In this document: one piece after another, positions 16,050 to 25,467 of the stretch
Layout: each line of letters starts with the position of its first letter
Position numbering within the stretch: the first letter of the stretch is position 1
NCBI GenBank assembly: GCA_035541755.1
Contig: DATKMQ010000167.1
Coordinates: forward strand, 1 to 64,000
Direction: 5' to 3'
Source: Syntrophorhabdaceae bacterium
GTDB taxonomy: Bacteria > Desulfobacterota > Syntrophorhabdia > Syntrophorhabdales > Syntrophorhabdaceae
Length of the DNA stretch: 64,000 bases
Position numbers and translations under genes: made by a program
The notes under the pieces: model-generated
The model's database searches: none
Seen by the model: the letters and a program-made list of their open reading frames with translations, nothing else
What the model was told of the DNA's origin: nothing

Positions 16050-17408
16050 TCATCTCACGCCCATATCGATCTCATATTTCTTTACCCTGTACCACATGCT
16101 CCGTTCAGAAATGCCCAAAATCTTTGCCGCTTTTGCCTGTGATCCCTGTGTTTTCTTCAGGGCATCGATTATCATGCTCTTTTCCAGTTCCGAAATCGCA
16201 TCATCCAGCGATTTGTCCGAATATGTGGTCTGACTCGCAAGTGAATAACCGCCCCTCAAATGAAGCGGAAGATCATCAACACTTATCACCTCGCCCTCAC
16301 ACATGATCACCGCCCTTCTCATGATGCCAATCAACTCCCGCACATTGCCTGGCCACGCATATTCGAGCAGGATGCCTCGCGCCTCATCCGAAACAGACAT
16401 AATTTTACCCTTGTCTTTTTCGAGATTGTGCAGCACATAATCGATGAGAACCGCTATGTCCTCGCGTCTTTCCCGCAGGGGCGGTATCACTATATGTATC
16501 TGGGCCAGACGAAAGTACAGGTCTTCCCTGAATTTGCCCTCTTTTATCTGGGTCTCCATCACGCGGTTCGTGGTGGAGACAACCCGTATATCGACCTTAT
16601 ACGTTTTGGTTGAACCGAGGTGCTCAACCTCCTGCTTTTCCACGGCCCTCAGCAGCTTTGCCTGAAGGTACGGGGTCATCTCCCCTATTTCGTCGAGCAC
16701 GATCGTTCCTCTGTCGGCCGCCTCGAATTTGCCCTGTTTCTGTTGAATGGCGCCGGTAAACGCACCCTTTTCATATCCGAAGAGCTCGCTCTCAAGCAGG
16801 TTGTCCGGTATGGAGGCACAGTTGACCACAACAAATTCGCCCGGTCGCCTGGATAACAGGTGTATAAGTTTCGCCGCTTCCTCTTTACCCACCCCCGTCT
16901 CACCGGTAACAAGCACCGGTAACCCTTTGTCGGCAACCTTTTTGATCTCCTTGAAGATGGTCTTCATCTGCTCCGATTTTCCTACAACGCCGTGAAATAT
17001 GTGGCCTTCGAACTCCTTCTCTCTCAAGAACTCTACTTCCTTCTTGAGCTTTCGCATGCCGAGGACCCTCTTCAAAATGACCTTCAATTCGTCGAGAAGG
17101 ATCGGCTTTATAAAAAAATCGGTGGCGCCCCTTTTTATGGCCTCAAGAGCGTTCTTCTTGGTTCCGTACGCCGTAATAATGAGGATGGGCACATCGCTTT
17201 TCTGCTTCAGGTCGCTCGTGGCCGAGAGTCCGTCCATACCCGGAAGGCTTATATCCATAATAACGAGGTCTGTAGCCGCATCGATCGCAGGGATCGCCTC
17301 TTCATAGGAGGTGAAAGAGCGCACTGAGTATTCTTCCCCCTTTAACGCCTCTTCCAGAAAAAATCTTACACCGGGGTCATCTTCGATAATCACTACGTGT
17401 TCATGCAT
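16050..17408 (-). CDS. sigma-54 dependent response regulator, PilR-like
   Basis: 452 residues in three domains. The receiver (about 1-120) has the acidic pocket EDD at 9-11, phospho-acceptor Asp52 in IMDISLPG and Lys in FFIKP. The central AAA+ domain has Walker A GETGVGKEE and the sigma-54 contact loop GAFTGA. The C-terminal Fis-type helix-turn-helix includes QAKAAKILGISERSMWYR. Such proteins open sigma-54 promoters when phosphorylated. The sensor kinase gene lies 121 bases upstream and a pilin with a sigma-54-like promoter lies downstream, so control of pilin expression is the likely role, as for PilS-PilR. Confidence 0.88.
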   Translation of the reverse strand: MHEHVVIIEDDPGVRFFLEEALKGEEYSVRSFTSYEEAIPAIDAATDLVIMDISLPGMDGLSATSDLKQKSDVPILIITAYGTKKNALEAIKRGATDFFIKPILLDELKVILKRVLGMRKLKKEVEFLREKEFEGHIFHGVVGKSEQMKTIFKEIKKVADKGLPVLVTGETGVGKEEAAKLIHLLSRRPGEFVVVNCASIPDNLLESELFGYEKGAFTGAIQQKQGKFEAADRGTIVLDEIGEMTPYLQAKLLRAVEKQEVEHLGSTKTYKVDIRVVSTTNRVMETQIKEGKFREDLYFRLAQIHIVIPPLRERREDIAVLIDYVLHNLEKDKGKIMSVSDEARGILLEYAWPGNVRELIGIMRRAVIMCEGEVISVDDLPLHLRGGYSLASQTTYSDKSLDDAISELEKSMIIDALKKTQGSQAKAAKILGISERSMWYRVKKYEIDMGVR

Positions 17409-17529
17409 AGTCTTGTCCTGGGTCCTTTTTTTTCAATATTACCAGAATTCCGTAAGAAGTCAATCCGTTCCTTCGAGCATGGAAGCGCTGTACATCTCCT
17501 TTCAGTTGACGTAAACGGGTGGTTTTGTT

Positions 17530-18666
17530 TCATGGACGCTCCTTAACGGCCTCTCCACCGTTCGTGTTCACGTGTCTCTCAAGCGGCAGTTCAATGATAA
17601 ACGTGGTGCCTTCATCACCGCTCTCAACCCTTATGTCTCCTCCGTGCAATTTTATGTTCCTCATGGCGATAAAGAGACCGAAACCCTTCCCGCCCTTCCT
17701 TTTGGTGAAGAACGGCTTGAAGAGAGACCGCAAATTCTCCTCATCAATCTTCGAATGCCGGTTATAAATCGAGATGAAGAGATCCCCTTTTTCCTCCCGA
17801 ATCCTTACGCTAATAAGGCCGTTCTCTTTTTCATAATAGGAAGCATTCTTAAGGATGTTGAAGATAACCTGATACATCTTGGTTCTGTCTAAAGTGCAGA
17901 GGAATTTGCGCTCCTTCTCAAACGTGCAGGTGAGGCCTTGCATCTCCTGGGACAGGCTGCGGATGGCCTCGTCAACAACATCGTTGAGATCGAACTCTTC
18001 AACCATCAGTTCATTGTCGTTAAGATCGAGCAGTTCTGTGGTAAAGATATCTATCTTCCGCGCCGCGTTGAGCATGGTGTCGAGGTACTGTCTCTGCGAC
18101 TCATCAGTCGCTTTCTGCTTCAAAAGTTCGCTCATACCTGTAATGGTGGCAAGGGGATTTCTCACCTCATGGGCAACCATGAGCGACATATATCCGAGAG
18201 GTATGATGTAATCAAGGTTTTCAATACCGCTCAAAAGAACGTTTTTTTCACTTTCGTCTGCCTTGAGTCGTATATATTCTATGAGCCGGTCAATGACGCT
18301 ATAGACCTCGATCATCTTGCCTCTCTTCTTCCTCATCTCCTCGAGCTTAACGTACTGCTCCGCCTTTCGCACCAGATCACTTATCGGTTGAGTCATGGCC
18401 CTCATAATAATGAAAGAGCAAAAGCCCGAGAAGAGACATGCGGTCCCAATCCATACCCATAGCATCCGCGTCTTCACCGGCGCCAGTATGTTGGAGCCGA
18501 TGGCAAGCGAAAGAAGACTTGTGAGCAAAACAATAACAGGGACGATAGTCCTCAGATTATAATTGAGGTTACTCGGGTCTCTGAAAAATCCTTTCTTGCC
18601 CGATTTCATGAGATTTCTATTTCCCTCACCGTTTGGTTCCCCGGCATACTTGCGTTTTCCAAACAT
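17530..18666 (-). CDS. membrane sensor histidine kinase, PilS-like
   Basis: 378 residues. Two membrane segments lie at about 35-55 and 68-88 with almost no periplasmic loop, followed by a HAMP-like linker. The dimerisation and phospho-acceptor box is VAHEVRNPLATITGMSELL. The ATP-binding part shows N-box NILKNASYYEKE and G-box GGKGFGLFIAM. The short external loop suggests sensing within the membrane, as PilS does with pilin. It starts six bases after the PilC stop with a GGAGGG site and precedes the PilR-like gene, so it belongs to the pilus operon. The signal is unknown. Confidence 0.87.
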   Translation of the reverse strand: MFGKRKYAGEPNGEGNRNLMKSGKKGFFRDPSNLNYNLRTIVPVIVLLTSLLSLAIGSNILAPVKTRMLWVWIGTACLFSGFCSFIIMRAMTQPISDLVRKAEQYVKLEEMRKKRGKMIEVYSVIDRLIEYIRLKADESEKNVLLSGIENLDYIIPLGYMSLMVAHEVRNPLATITGMSELLKQKATDESQRQYLDTMLNAARKIDIFTTELLDLNDNELMVEEFDLNDVVDEAIRSLSQEMQGLTCTFEKERKFLCTLDRTKMYQVIFNILKNASYYEKENGLISVRIREEKGDLFISIYNRHSKIDEENLRSLFKPFFTKRKGGKGFGLFIAMRNIKLHGGDIRVESGDEGTTFIIELPLERHVNTNGGEAVKERP

Positions 18667-18672
18667 ATGCTA

Positions 18673-19893
18673 TCACCCTCCCCGTATCGCGCGCATCATG
18701 TCCCACCATGGCATGAAAATGGCGAGTGCGAGAAACAACACCATACACGCCAGACCTGCCGTAAGAATCGGCTCGATCCATGCTGAAAGCCGGTTGACCG
18801 AGTAGGTGACTTCTCTGTCGTAATGGACCGATACCTCGCGCAGCATCTCTTCCAGAGAACCCGTCTCCTCGCCCGTTGCAACGAGATGAATTACAAGGGG
18901 TGGAAATATCTTCGCGTCTTTCAGAGGTCTTGAAATGCCTCTGCCCTTTTCAATGCTGACCGCGATATCCCGAACCTTCTCCGCCACGTATTCATTGCCA
19001 ACTGATCGGGAAACAATGTCGAGGGTCTTGATTATCGGGATACCGGCGCGTACCAGATTCTCCAGGATAAAAGCGAACCGGCCCATACAGATCTTCAGGA
19101 CTATGTCGCCAATGAGAGGCACCGACAGTTTTAGCCGGTCGATCGCATAGGTGCCTGCGGCCGTCCTCTTATAGAAGACGAAGGCTGTGATGAGCGCAAG
19201 GGCCGTAATGATGGCCGTCATGGTATATTTCTGAAAAATGTCGTTTATGAGAAGCAGGATTTGAGTGGGGAGCGGAAGATCCAGCTTGGCGCTTCTGAAA
19301 ATAGGCGCGAACTTAGGCACCACCACGTTGACAAGAATGACAAAGGCGATCGCAAGGGTCACGACCACGAATACGGGGTATCGCATGGCAGACTTGAGCA
19401 TCTCCTTTGTCTTCATCTGAAATTCGAGTACACCGGAAAGTCGCTCCAGTACTTCATCGAGGTTGCCGCTTAGCTCGCCGGCCCGTACCATGCCTATATA
19501 GAGCTCGGAAAATATGCCCCTGTGCCTGGCCAGGGCATCAGAAAAAGTCTGGCCCCGGTCAATATCCTGAGTGACCTCCCTGATGGCCACCTTCAGCCGT
19601 TCGTTATTTGTTTGCTCTTCCAGGGCCTTAAGACCGGACACCATGGGAATGCCGGCGCGAATAACCGTCTGGAGCTGACGGGTGAAGAATATAAGGTCGT
19701 CGTGCTTGACTCTTTGAAAGCGAAGCAGAAAGGCATCGACTGCGAATCCAGCACTTTTCTGTTCCTTGGCATCAAGAGGGAAGAGTCCCATATTATCGAG
19801 CTGAAGCATGGCTTCTCTCCGACTGTTTGCCTCCAGGTTTCCCGTAATCAGAAGGCCCCTGTCATCCCGTGCTCTATATGCGAATGTGGTCAT
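18673..19893 (-). CDS. pilC: type IV pilus/type II secretion inner-membrane platform protein PilC/GspF
   Basis: 406 residues with two repeats of the GspF domain and three membrane helices, one central pair and one at the C-terminus. Typical segments are FFTRQLQTVIRAGIP near residue 75 and the repeat-like RFAFILENLVRAGIPIIKTL in the second half. The protein forms the membrane platform that couples the assembly ATPase to the growing fibre. It sits between the ATPase gene and the sensor kinase on the same strand. The ATG at 19893 follows a weak AAGGTG. Whether it serves pili or a pseudopilus is decided only by the neighbouring pilus genes. Confidence 0.9.
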   Translation of the reverse strand: MTTFAYRARDDRGLLITGNLEANSRREAMLQLDNMGLFPLDAKEQKSAGFAVDAFLLRFQRVKHDDLIFFTRQLQTVIRAGIPMVSGLKALEEQTNNERLKVAIREVTQDIDRGQTFSDALARHRGIFSELYIGMVRAGELSGNLDEVLERLSGVLEFQMKTKEMLKSAMRYPVFVVVTLAIAFVILVNVVVPKFAPIFRSAKLDLPLPTQILLLINDIFQKYTMTAIITALALITAFVFYKRTAAGTYAIDRLKLSVPLIGDIVLKICMGRFAFILENLVRAGIPIIKTLDIVSRSVGNEYVAEKVRDIAVSIEKGRGISRPLKDAKIFPPLVIHLVATGEETGSLEEMLREVSVHYDREVTYSVNRLSAWIEPILTAGLACMVLFLALAIFMPWWDMMRAIRGG

Positions 19894-20027
19894 GATATGG
19901 TCGTTACACCTTATTTCCTAATCCCTGTCTCTTCCCAATCATCGTGGAATACTGAGCCCTTTCTGTACCCCTGCGTATTCTCGTCCTCGTCTGGTATCGC
20001 CGCATTCGCTTATGAGGTTCACGCTTC

Positions 20028-21725
20028 CTAATCCTCCTGCACCACGTTGAGGGCCTCTTCTATGGTTGTAACGCCGAAAAGCACCTTCATTACCGCGTCG
20101 TCTCTCATCACCCTCATGCCTTTTTCTCGCGCCTTCTTCTTTAGTACTTCACTGGGTACCTTGTTGACAATCAAATCCCTGAGCTCGTCATCGATAATGA
20201 GCACTTCGAAAATGCCGGTCCGTCCTCTGTATCCTTTGTATTTACAGGCGGGGCACCCTTTTCCTCTATACAGGAGCACGTCATCTTTGATCTGAAAGGT
20301 CTTGTGGATCGAAGGTGTCGGATAGTAGGACTCCTTGCACTCCGGACAGATCCTCCTGATCAACCTCTGCCCGATCACGCACGATACCGAGGAAGTGACG
20401 AGAAAAGGCTCAATACCCATTTCGACCAACCTCATGACTGCGCTCGGAGCGTCGTTAGTGTGAAGCGTAGACAGCACGAGGTGACCGGTAAGCGCCGAGT
20501 GGACGGCGATATTGGCCGTCTCTCTGTCCCTTATCTCGCCGACCATAATCACATCAGGGTCCTGTCTTAAGATGGACCTGAGACCGCTCTCGAAGGTGAG
20601 TCCGGCCCTGGGGTTCACCTGGGCCTGGGCAAGACCTTCCAGCGTATACTCGACCGGATCTTCTATGGTGATAATATTCTTCTCGGAAGAATTGATGTAA
20701 TTCAGGATGGCATACAGGGTACTCGATTTACCGCTTCCGGTGGGTCCGGTTGAAAGGATAAAACCATAAGGCCTTTTCAACACATTCTTGATTTTCTCTT
20801 TGTCATCGCGGAGCAAACCGAGATTGTCTATACCATAAAGCGCGGTGCTCTTATCAAGGAGGCGGAGCACCACCTTTTCCCCGTGAATGGTAGGAAATGT
20901 AGAAACCCTGAGGCCGACCTCTTTGCTAACATCACGTATATTGAACCGCCCGTCCTGGGGAGTTCTCGTCTTTGCGATATCTATACCGGCAAGTATCTTG
21001 ATCCTCGACACGATGGGCAGAAACATCTTCTTTTCCGGGCTCGGTATCTCCCTCAATTTTCCATCAACCCTCATCCTGATGCGCATCTGGTTCTTCGAGG
21101 GTTCAACGTGAATATCGCTCGCATTATCGGTCAATGCTTGCGCCAGAAGGCTGTTGACGAAACGAACAACGGGCTCTTCCTCTGCCAGATCCACCGATAT
21201 ACGTTCATCCTGGTCCAGGTCTTCCTGTTCATCTTTGACGAACGTAACTTCCTGCTGCCTGATTCTGTCAAGGGTCTCTTCAACGATGGTCTTTAATCCA
21301 TAGTATTTTTCGAGCGCGAGCCTGAGATCATCCTCGGTGACAATGAGTGGCTCTATCTCCATCTTCACGATGCGGGCCACGTTATCCATAGCGTCTATGT
21401 CGAGAGGGTCTACCATGGCAAGCTTTAAGACATTATGACGTCTCATCACCGGTATCGCCATGGAATGCTTGGCCGTATCGGCCGAAACAAGTTTCAGCAC
21501 GTCCTCGGGTATGGACAACTCATTGAGATTGACGATGGGGATACTCAGTTGTCTGCTCACCGTTTCTATAATTTCCTTTTCGGAAAGAAGTCCCAGTCGC
21601 ACGATGATCTTTCCGAGCTTATCGCCATATTTCTTCTGCTCGGTCAGGGCCCTGAGCAGATCCTTTTCTGTGATCTTCTCTGCATCCAGGAGCAATTCGC
21701 CCAAGCGTTTCCGTTTGCCTGCCAT
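20028..21725 (-). CDS. pilB: type IV pilus assembly ATPase PilB/GspE/MshE
   Basis: 565 residues. An N-terminal MshEN-type domain (about 1-150) begins KRLGELLLDAEKIT and repeats as KLGKIIVRLGLLSEKEI. This domain binds cyclic di-GMP in MshE, though the first repeat here has Glu where Gly is usual. The ATPase part has Walker A TGPTGSGKSSTLY, the Asp box ITIEDPVE, Walker B IMVGEIRDRETA and a four-cysteine zinc motif made from CPEC and CPAC. It powers fibre extension from the cytoplasm. It lies between the TPR protein and PilC genes in the pilus operon. Confidence 0.92.
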   Translation of the reverse strand: MAGKRKRLGELLLDAEKITEKDLLRALTEQKKYGDKLGKIIVRLGLLSEKEIIETVSRQLSIPIVNLNELSIPEDVLKLVSADTAKHSMAIPVMRRHNVLKLAMVDPLDIDAMDNVARIVKMEIEPLIVTEDDLRLALEKYYGLKTIVEETLDRIRQQEVTFVKDEQEDLDQDERISVDLAEEEPVVRFVNSLLAQALTDNASDIHVEPSKNQMRIRMRVDGKLREIPSPEKKMFLPIVSRIKILAGIDIAKTRTPQDGRFNIRDVSKEVGLRVSTFPTIHGEKVVLRLLDKSTALYGIDNLGLLRDDKEKIKNVLKRPYGFILSTGPTGSGKSSTLYAILNYINSSEKNIITIEDPVEYTLEGLAQAQVNPRAGLTFESGLRSILRQDPDVIMVGEIRDRETANIAVHSALTGHLVLSTLHTNDAPSAVMRLVEMGIEPFLVTSSVSCVIGQRLIRRICPECKESYYPTPSIHKTFQIKDDVLLYRGKGCPACKYKGYRGRTGIFEVLIIDDELRDLIVNKVPSEVLKKKAREKGMRVMRDDAVMKVLFGVTTIEEALNVVQED

Positions 21726-21775
21726 TCAAGACCTCATCACAGTCAGCCCGCCGTGAGTGTGCGCATCCGTTTACC

Positions 21776-22879
21776 CTACTGCCCTGTCTTCTCTATATAT
21801 CTCAATCTTTCCAGAACGTCTTTTCTTGCACCCGGCGATTTCACCGACGAAAGGTATTGTCTGTAGTACCGCGCCGCCTCTTCGTATTGACCGAGCCTGT
21901 CTTTGATCACCGCATATGACAGGAACAGATTGGGTTCCTTGATCTTCTTACTAAGGGGTATCTCAAGAAGCTTTGAGGCATCCTGGAGCCGTCCCTGACT
22001 TCTTAGAAGGGCGGAAAGATTGAGATAGGGCTCCACGCTGTCAGGCTCCAGTGCGATGGCTTTTCTGAAATATTCCTCGGCGAGTTTGCCCTCTTGATCC
22101 CTCATGACGATAAGCCCGATATTGTTATATGCCTTGGGATAATCGCTGTGGGATTCAAGTATTTTCTTAAAATAAAAGAGCGCCTCGGCCCGGTTGTCTT
22201 CCTGGATAGCTATGACGCCAAGATTATTGAGGGCTTCGGTATGGTCGGGTTGCTTCACCAGTATTTGTTTGTACAGGTCCTTGGCCTGTCTTAATCTGCC
22301 CGATTCCTGCGCATTTAACGCCTCATTATACAGGACATCGACGGCCCCTTCATCGGCCTTTCTTTCGACTGCTCTTACCGGATCGCTCGTCGTGACCTGC
22401 TTTTCATCCTGCTCCATAGTCTTTTCTTTTTTTGCCGGGGACGGAGAAATAGCCGTGCTACGCGTCTTAAGAATCTCTGCTTCGGCGGCGCCGGGAAGAG
22501 ATCTTTTATGAGGCTTCATTAAGACCGGTGGCTCTCCCACCGGCTTTATTGACGCCACAATCGTTGTCGCGTGCTCACCCGCCTTTCCTTTCGCCTTTTG
22601 AACAGGTTGCAGCATCTGCGGCGCGGTGGAGGAAGGGGCCTCAGCCTTAATCGGCTTTGCGGCAGCTGAGGCAGCCACGGGCCTATCTACAGGCTTTAAC
22701 CTCCGAGAATGTGACGTGTACAAATACATGACGACAGCCGCCACGCACACGAGAAGAGCAACGATATACAGAGGAATTCTCGATTTTCCGGCGTTATGAA
22801 GCGCCGGGTAAGAGGCTTCCCGGCCCTTCTTCTTCCTATCCTCCTCTGCCCTTTTCAGGGCATCCTGAATCACACTCAT
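21776..22879 (-). CDS. TPR protein with N-terminal membrane anchor (MshN-like)
   Basis: 367 residues. A cytoplasmic N-terminus starting MSVIQDALKRAEEDRKKK, the form seen in general-secretion GspB/MshN type proteins, precedes a membrane helix at about 35-52. A Pro/Ala/Lys-rich periplasmic linker follows and then at least five tetratricopeptide repeats from about 180, such as ALNNLGVIAIQEDNRAEALFYF. The ATG overlaps the secretin stop by one base. In MSHA systems the equivalent protein probably scaffolds the assembly machine across the periplasm. The assignment rests on position and architecture. Confidence 0.82.
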   Translation of the reverse strand: MSVIQDALKRAEEDRKKKGREASYPALHNAGKSRIPLYIVALLVCVAAVVMYLYTSHSRRLKPVDRPVAASAAAKPIKAEAPSSTAPQMLQPVQKAKGKAGEHATTIVASIKPVGEPPVLMKPHKRSLPGAAEAEILKTRSTAISPSPAKKEKTMEQDEKQVTTSDPVRAVERKADEGAVDVLYNEALNAQESGRLRQAKDLYKQILVKQPDHTEALNNLGVIAIQEDNRAEALFYFKKILESHSDYPKAYNNIGLIVMRDQEGKLAEEYFRKAIALEPDSVEPYLNLSALLRSQGRLQDASKLLEIPLSKKIKEPNLFLSYAVIKDRLGQYEEAARYYRQYLSSVKSPGARKDVLERLRYIEKTGQ

Positions 22880-24363
22880 CAGTTGATTTCCTCGTAAATA
22901 ACGCGCGGGGTCAAGAACACGACCAATTCACTTTTTGTATCGCTTGTTTCATTCACCTTGAAGAATTGCCCGATAACAGGGATCGACATGAGCCCCTTGG
23001 TGCCCGTGTCGGTATTCGACTTGATGCTCTTGATAAGCCCGCCGATGACTACGGTCTCTCCTTCTTTTACCTTCACGATCGTATCGACTTCTCGAACGTT
23101 AAGTATAGGCACTGTGGTGACACCCCCGGGCGCGACGACATCGCCTGTCCTTTCGGACATAATGGGATGTATGTTGAGGGTGATATTTCCCTTATCGTCT
23201 ATCTGGGGCGTGACATCAAGGGTGAGTCCTTCATCGATGAATCTCGGTGTGTACGTGATGGTAGGGTTCGCACTGCCCGTGACGGCGGTCTGCTGCACAT
23301 CGAAGTACACATCCTGAGTCGTAACCTTGATGATGGCCCGCTGATTATTGAGTGTCGATATTTTGGGGCTGGAGATCGTTTCCACTTTGCCGAAGATCTT
23401 CAAAAGATCGATGAAGGTGTTGTTAATATCCAGGTTTCCATTTCCGGCAAAGATACGGAAAAAGGGAGTGCCGGAGACCGCCGTGGTGGTACTGAGCGCG
23501 GGATCCGAGAACTGATTGAGTAACGCCTGCTGCCCTCTGAAGTTGAACTCTCCGATTCGTCCTTCAACCATCTTCCAGTTTACCCCCTGGCGTGAAGAAT
23601 CATTAAGCAAAACTTCAACAATCTTTGCCTCTATCATAACCTGACGATGGATGACCCCTTCGGCCGCTTTGAGAAATGTGTCAATATCTTTCAGGATCCG
23701 GGGGTAATCCGTAACGATTATCATCATGGCCTGCTTGTTCACCACGAATTTACCGTCTTTAGAAAGCAGACCTTTTATGTTATCTTCCAGGCTTTTCCAT
23801 ATGTCGGAATCTGTTTCACTCCTTACTGACACCTGGGAGCCGTATGTGCTGCTTGTCGTAGTGGCAACGCCTGTTGTGGTGGTTGTGCCTCCGATCGTCC
23901 CCGGGGTGGCGTAAACATTGCTCGTTCCGGTCTTCTTAAGGGCTATATAATTCAGGCTGAACATCCTGGTTTCCACTTTCGGCCTGGAAACGTAGATCGT
24001 TCTGTTCTCAATTTTGTACGTAAAGCTCAATGGCTCAAGGATATACTCAAGCGCCTTGACAAGGGTGACATCCTTCAAGTCCACCGTGGCCGTGCCTTTC
24101 ACGTCAGGCTCCACAACCACATTGTAATTTGCCTGTTTCCCAATGGCCCTGAGAATGTCTTTGACGTCGGCCTCCCGGAGCGAGAAAGAGAAGACCTCCT
24201 CCACCCTGGGCGTCTCCGTCCTTTTTTCTTTTTCTATCTGGAAAGAGACCGGGCTCGGTATCTCAGGGGGTTTAACCGTGGGACTTTTCTCCTTCGCCTG
24301 CTGAACATGGGCGCAGGAGCACAAGAAACAAACCATCGCCGCATAGATCCATAGTTTTCTCAT
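22879..24363 (-). CDS. outer-membrane secretin, MshL/PilQ/GspD family
   Basis: 494 residues. The N-terminus MRKLWIYAAMVCFLCSC is a lipoprotein signal with the acylated cysteine at about 17. A short secretin N-domain (FSLREADVKDILRAIGKQA) follows, then a Thr/Val-rich insert near residues 150-175, and the C-terminal secretin gate domain with VGEGETVVIGGLI-like KEGETVVIGGLIKS and the closing SELVVFLTPRVI. It forms the pore through which the pilus leaves the cell. The short N-region, without several KH-like domains, matches MshL better than PilQ. It overlaps the genes on both sides by one to four bases. Confidence 0.9.
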   Translation of the reverse strand: MRKLWIYAAMVCFLCSCAHVQQAKEKSPTVKPPEIPSPVSFQIEKEKRTETPRVEEVFSFSLREADVKDILRAIGKQANYNVVVEPDVKGTATVDLKDVTLVKALEYILEPLSFTYKIENRTIYVSRPKVETRMFSLNYIALKKTGTSNVYATPGTIGGTTTTTGVATTTSSTYGSQVSVRSETDSDIWKSLEDNIKGLLSKDGKFVVNKQAMMIIVTDYPRILKDIDTFLKAAEGVIHRQVMIEAKIVEVLLNDSSRQGVNWKMVEGRIGEFNFRGQQALLNQFSDPALSTTTAVSGTPFFRIFAGNGNLDINNTFIDLLKIFGKVETISSPKISTLNNQRAIIKVTTQDVYFDVQQTAVTGSANPTITYTPRFIDEGLTLDVTPQIDDKGNITLNIHPIMSERTGDVVAPGGVTTVPILNVREVDTIVKVKEGETVVIGGLIKSIKSNTDTGTKGLMSIPVIGQFFKVNETSDTKSELVVFLTPRVIYEEIN

Positions 24364-24923
24364 TTGCCCTTCTCCATTGCCTTTGTTTTGGGTTCTTCCG
24401 GGGTCTGATCTTCGAAGGTCACGAGATCGAGAACTCTTTTGACGCCATTGCGAATGAGGATGACCTTGTCGCTCTCGATCTCCAGGACCTTTTCGTTCCC
24501 GACCATGTCGCCTTTTCTCACGATTTCGTGATCGATGATGGCGACCCTATCCTTTCCCTTTTCAAGAATAGCGAACAATCTGGCGGCAGGCGTGGTCTCC
24601 TTGCTTCTTTCTTCTTTAAGCTGAGGCAATACAAACGGGTTTCTGGCCCACCCCACTTTCAGTTTATCAAAATCGGGCTTAAGCGCCGGGGGTGCGACCT
24701 CAGGCTGATTTGGTTTCATTGTGGACTGCGCTGATGATGTTTGTACGGAAGAGAGTGGCGGTGGCGTGGTCGTCTGCCCTGGTGTGGCCTGCGCCTGTCC
24801 GGAAGCGGGCCGGACAGCCGGCGCAGGAACCGTCGTCTTTTTCTTTCCGGTGAAGAAAAAGATATATCCTGAAATAACCAATACGACAATCGCAAAAATC
24901 AAAACCGGTTTACTTACTTTCAC
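24360..24923 (-). CDS. PilP/MshK-like pilus assembly protein with membrane anchor
   Basis: About 187 residues from a GTG at 24923 that follows AGGA and overlaps the PilO-like stop by 14 bases; the frame also allows an ATG at 24959. A single membrane helix lies close to the N-terminus, followed by a Pro/Thr/Gln-rich linker and a small folded domain containing RNPFVLP, RLFAILEKGKDRVAIIDHEIVRKGD and VLEIESDKVILI. This domain layout is that of PilP and of the homology region of GspC, which link the inner-membrane PilNO complex to the secretin. The stop overlaps the secretin start as ATGA. Confidence 0.75.
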   Translation of the reverse strand: MKVSKPVLIFAIVVLVISGYIFFFTGKKKTTVPAPAVRPASGQAQATPGQTTTPPPLSSVQTSSAQSTMKPNQPEVAPPALKPDFDKLKVGWARNPFVLPQLKEERSKETTPAARLFAILEKGKDRVAIIDHEIVRKGDMVGNEKVLEIESDKVILIRNGVKRVLDLVTFEDQTPEEPKTKAMEKGK

Positions 24924-25467
24924 CCTTTCTTCCTGTGAGCGCCTTAAAGTCGATAACAAATCTCCCCGTTACCTGAGGATACTCCTTTTCATCGTAACCG
25001 ATACGCGCAGCCTCGATCCCCTTAAAGGCCGGTTTGTTTGAAAGCTCCTCGAGGAAACGGCCCATCTCGAGAAACCCTCCCTTAAGTCCCATCTCGAAGG
25101 TCGGATTTACGAGCCCTCCTTTCTGGGATACATCAAGGGAGCTATAGTAGCCGCTCAAACTCACAACGGCCATTCCTCTGTCTCTTGCCGATCTCGTAAC
25201 ATTTTTCATGTATTCGGGCATCCTGTCTATGGCAGGCGCCTGGCTCATGAACTCGTCGTACGACACCTGTAGACTCTTCTGGGAGCTCGCCTCGCTCACG
25301 AGGTCCTTCATATCCCGCTCCACTGTCTGCCTTTCATTCCTTATCGCGGTCAATTTGCCTTCCTTGCTCCTGGCAGATGAATTCACCGGCACATAGACGA
25401 GGACAACCCACGCTATGATGATGAGCACGGGCAATAAGAACCAGACATAGAGACTTCTAAAGTTCAT
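24910..25467 (-). CDS. PilO/GspM-like pilus assembly protein
   Basis: 185 residues. One membrane helix at about 7-28 is followed by a coiled-coil region (residues 35-75, rich in Lys, Glu and Arg, ending VSEASSQKSL) and a ferredoxin-like fold with LSGYYSSLD, GLKGGFLEMGRFLEELSN and VTGRFVIDFKAL. This is the pattern of PilO, which pairs with PilN in the inner membrane and periplasm. It overlaps the PilM-PilN gene by eleven bases and precedes the PilP-like gene, the standard pilMNOP order. Confidence 0.85.
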   Translation of the reverse strand: MNFRSLYVWFLLPVLIIIAWVVLVYVPVNSSARSKEGKLTAIRNERQTVERDMKDLVSEASSQKSLQVSYDEFMSQAPAIDRMPEYMKNVTRSARDRGMAVVSLSGYYSSLDVSQKGGLVNPTFEMGLKGGFLEMGRFLEELSNKPAFKGIEAARIGYDEKEYPQVTGRFVIDFKALTGRKGESK

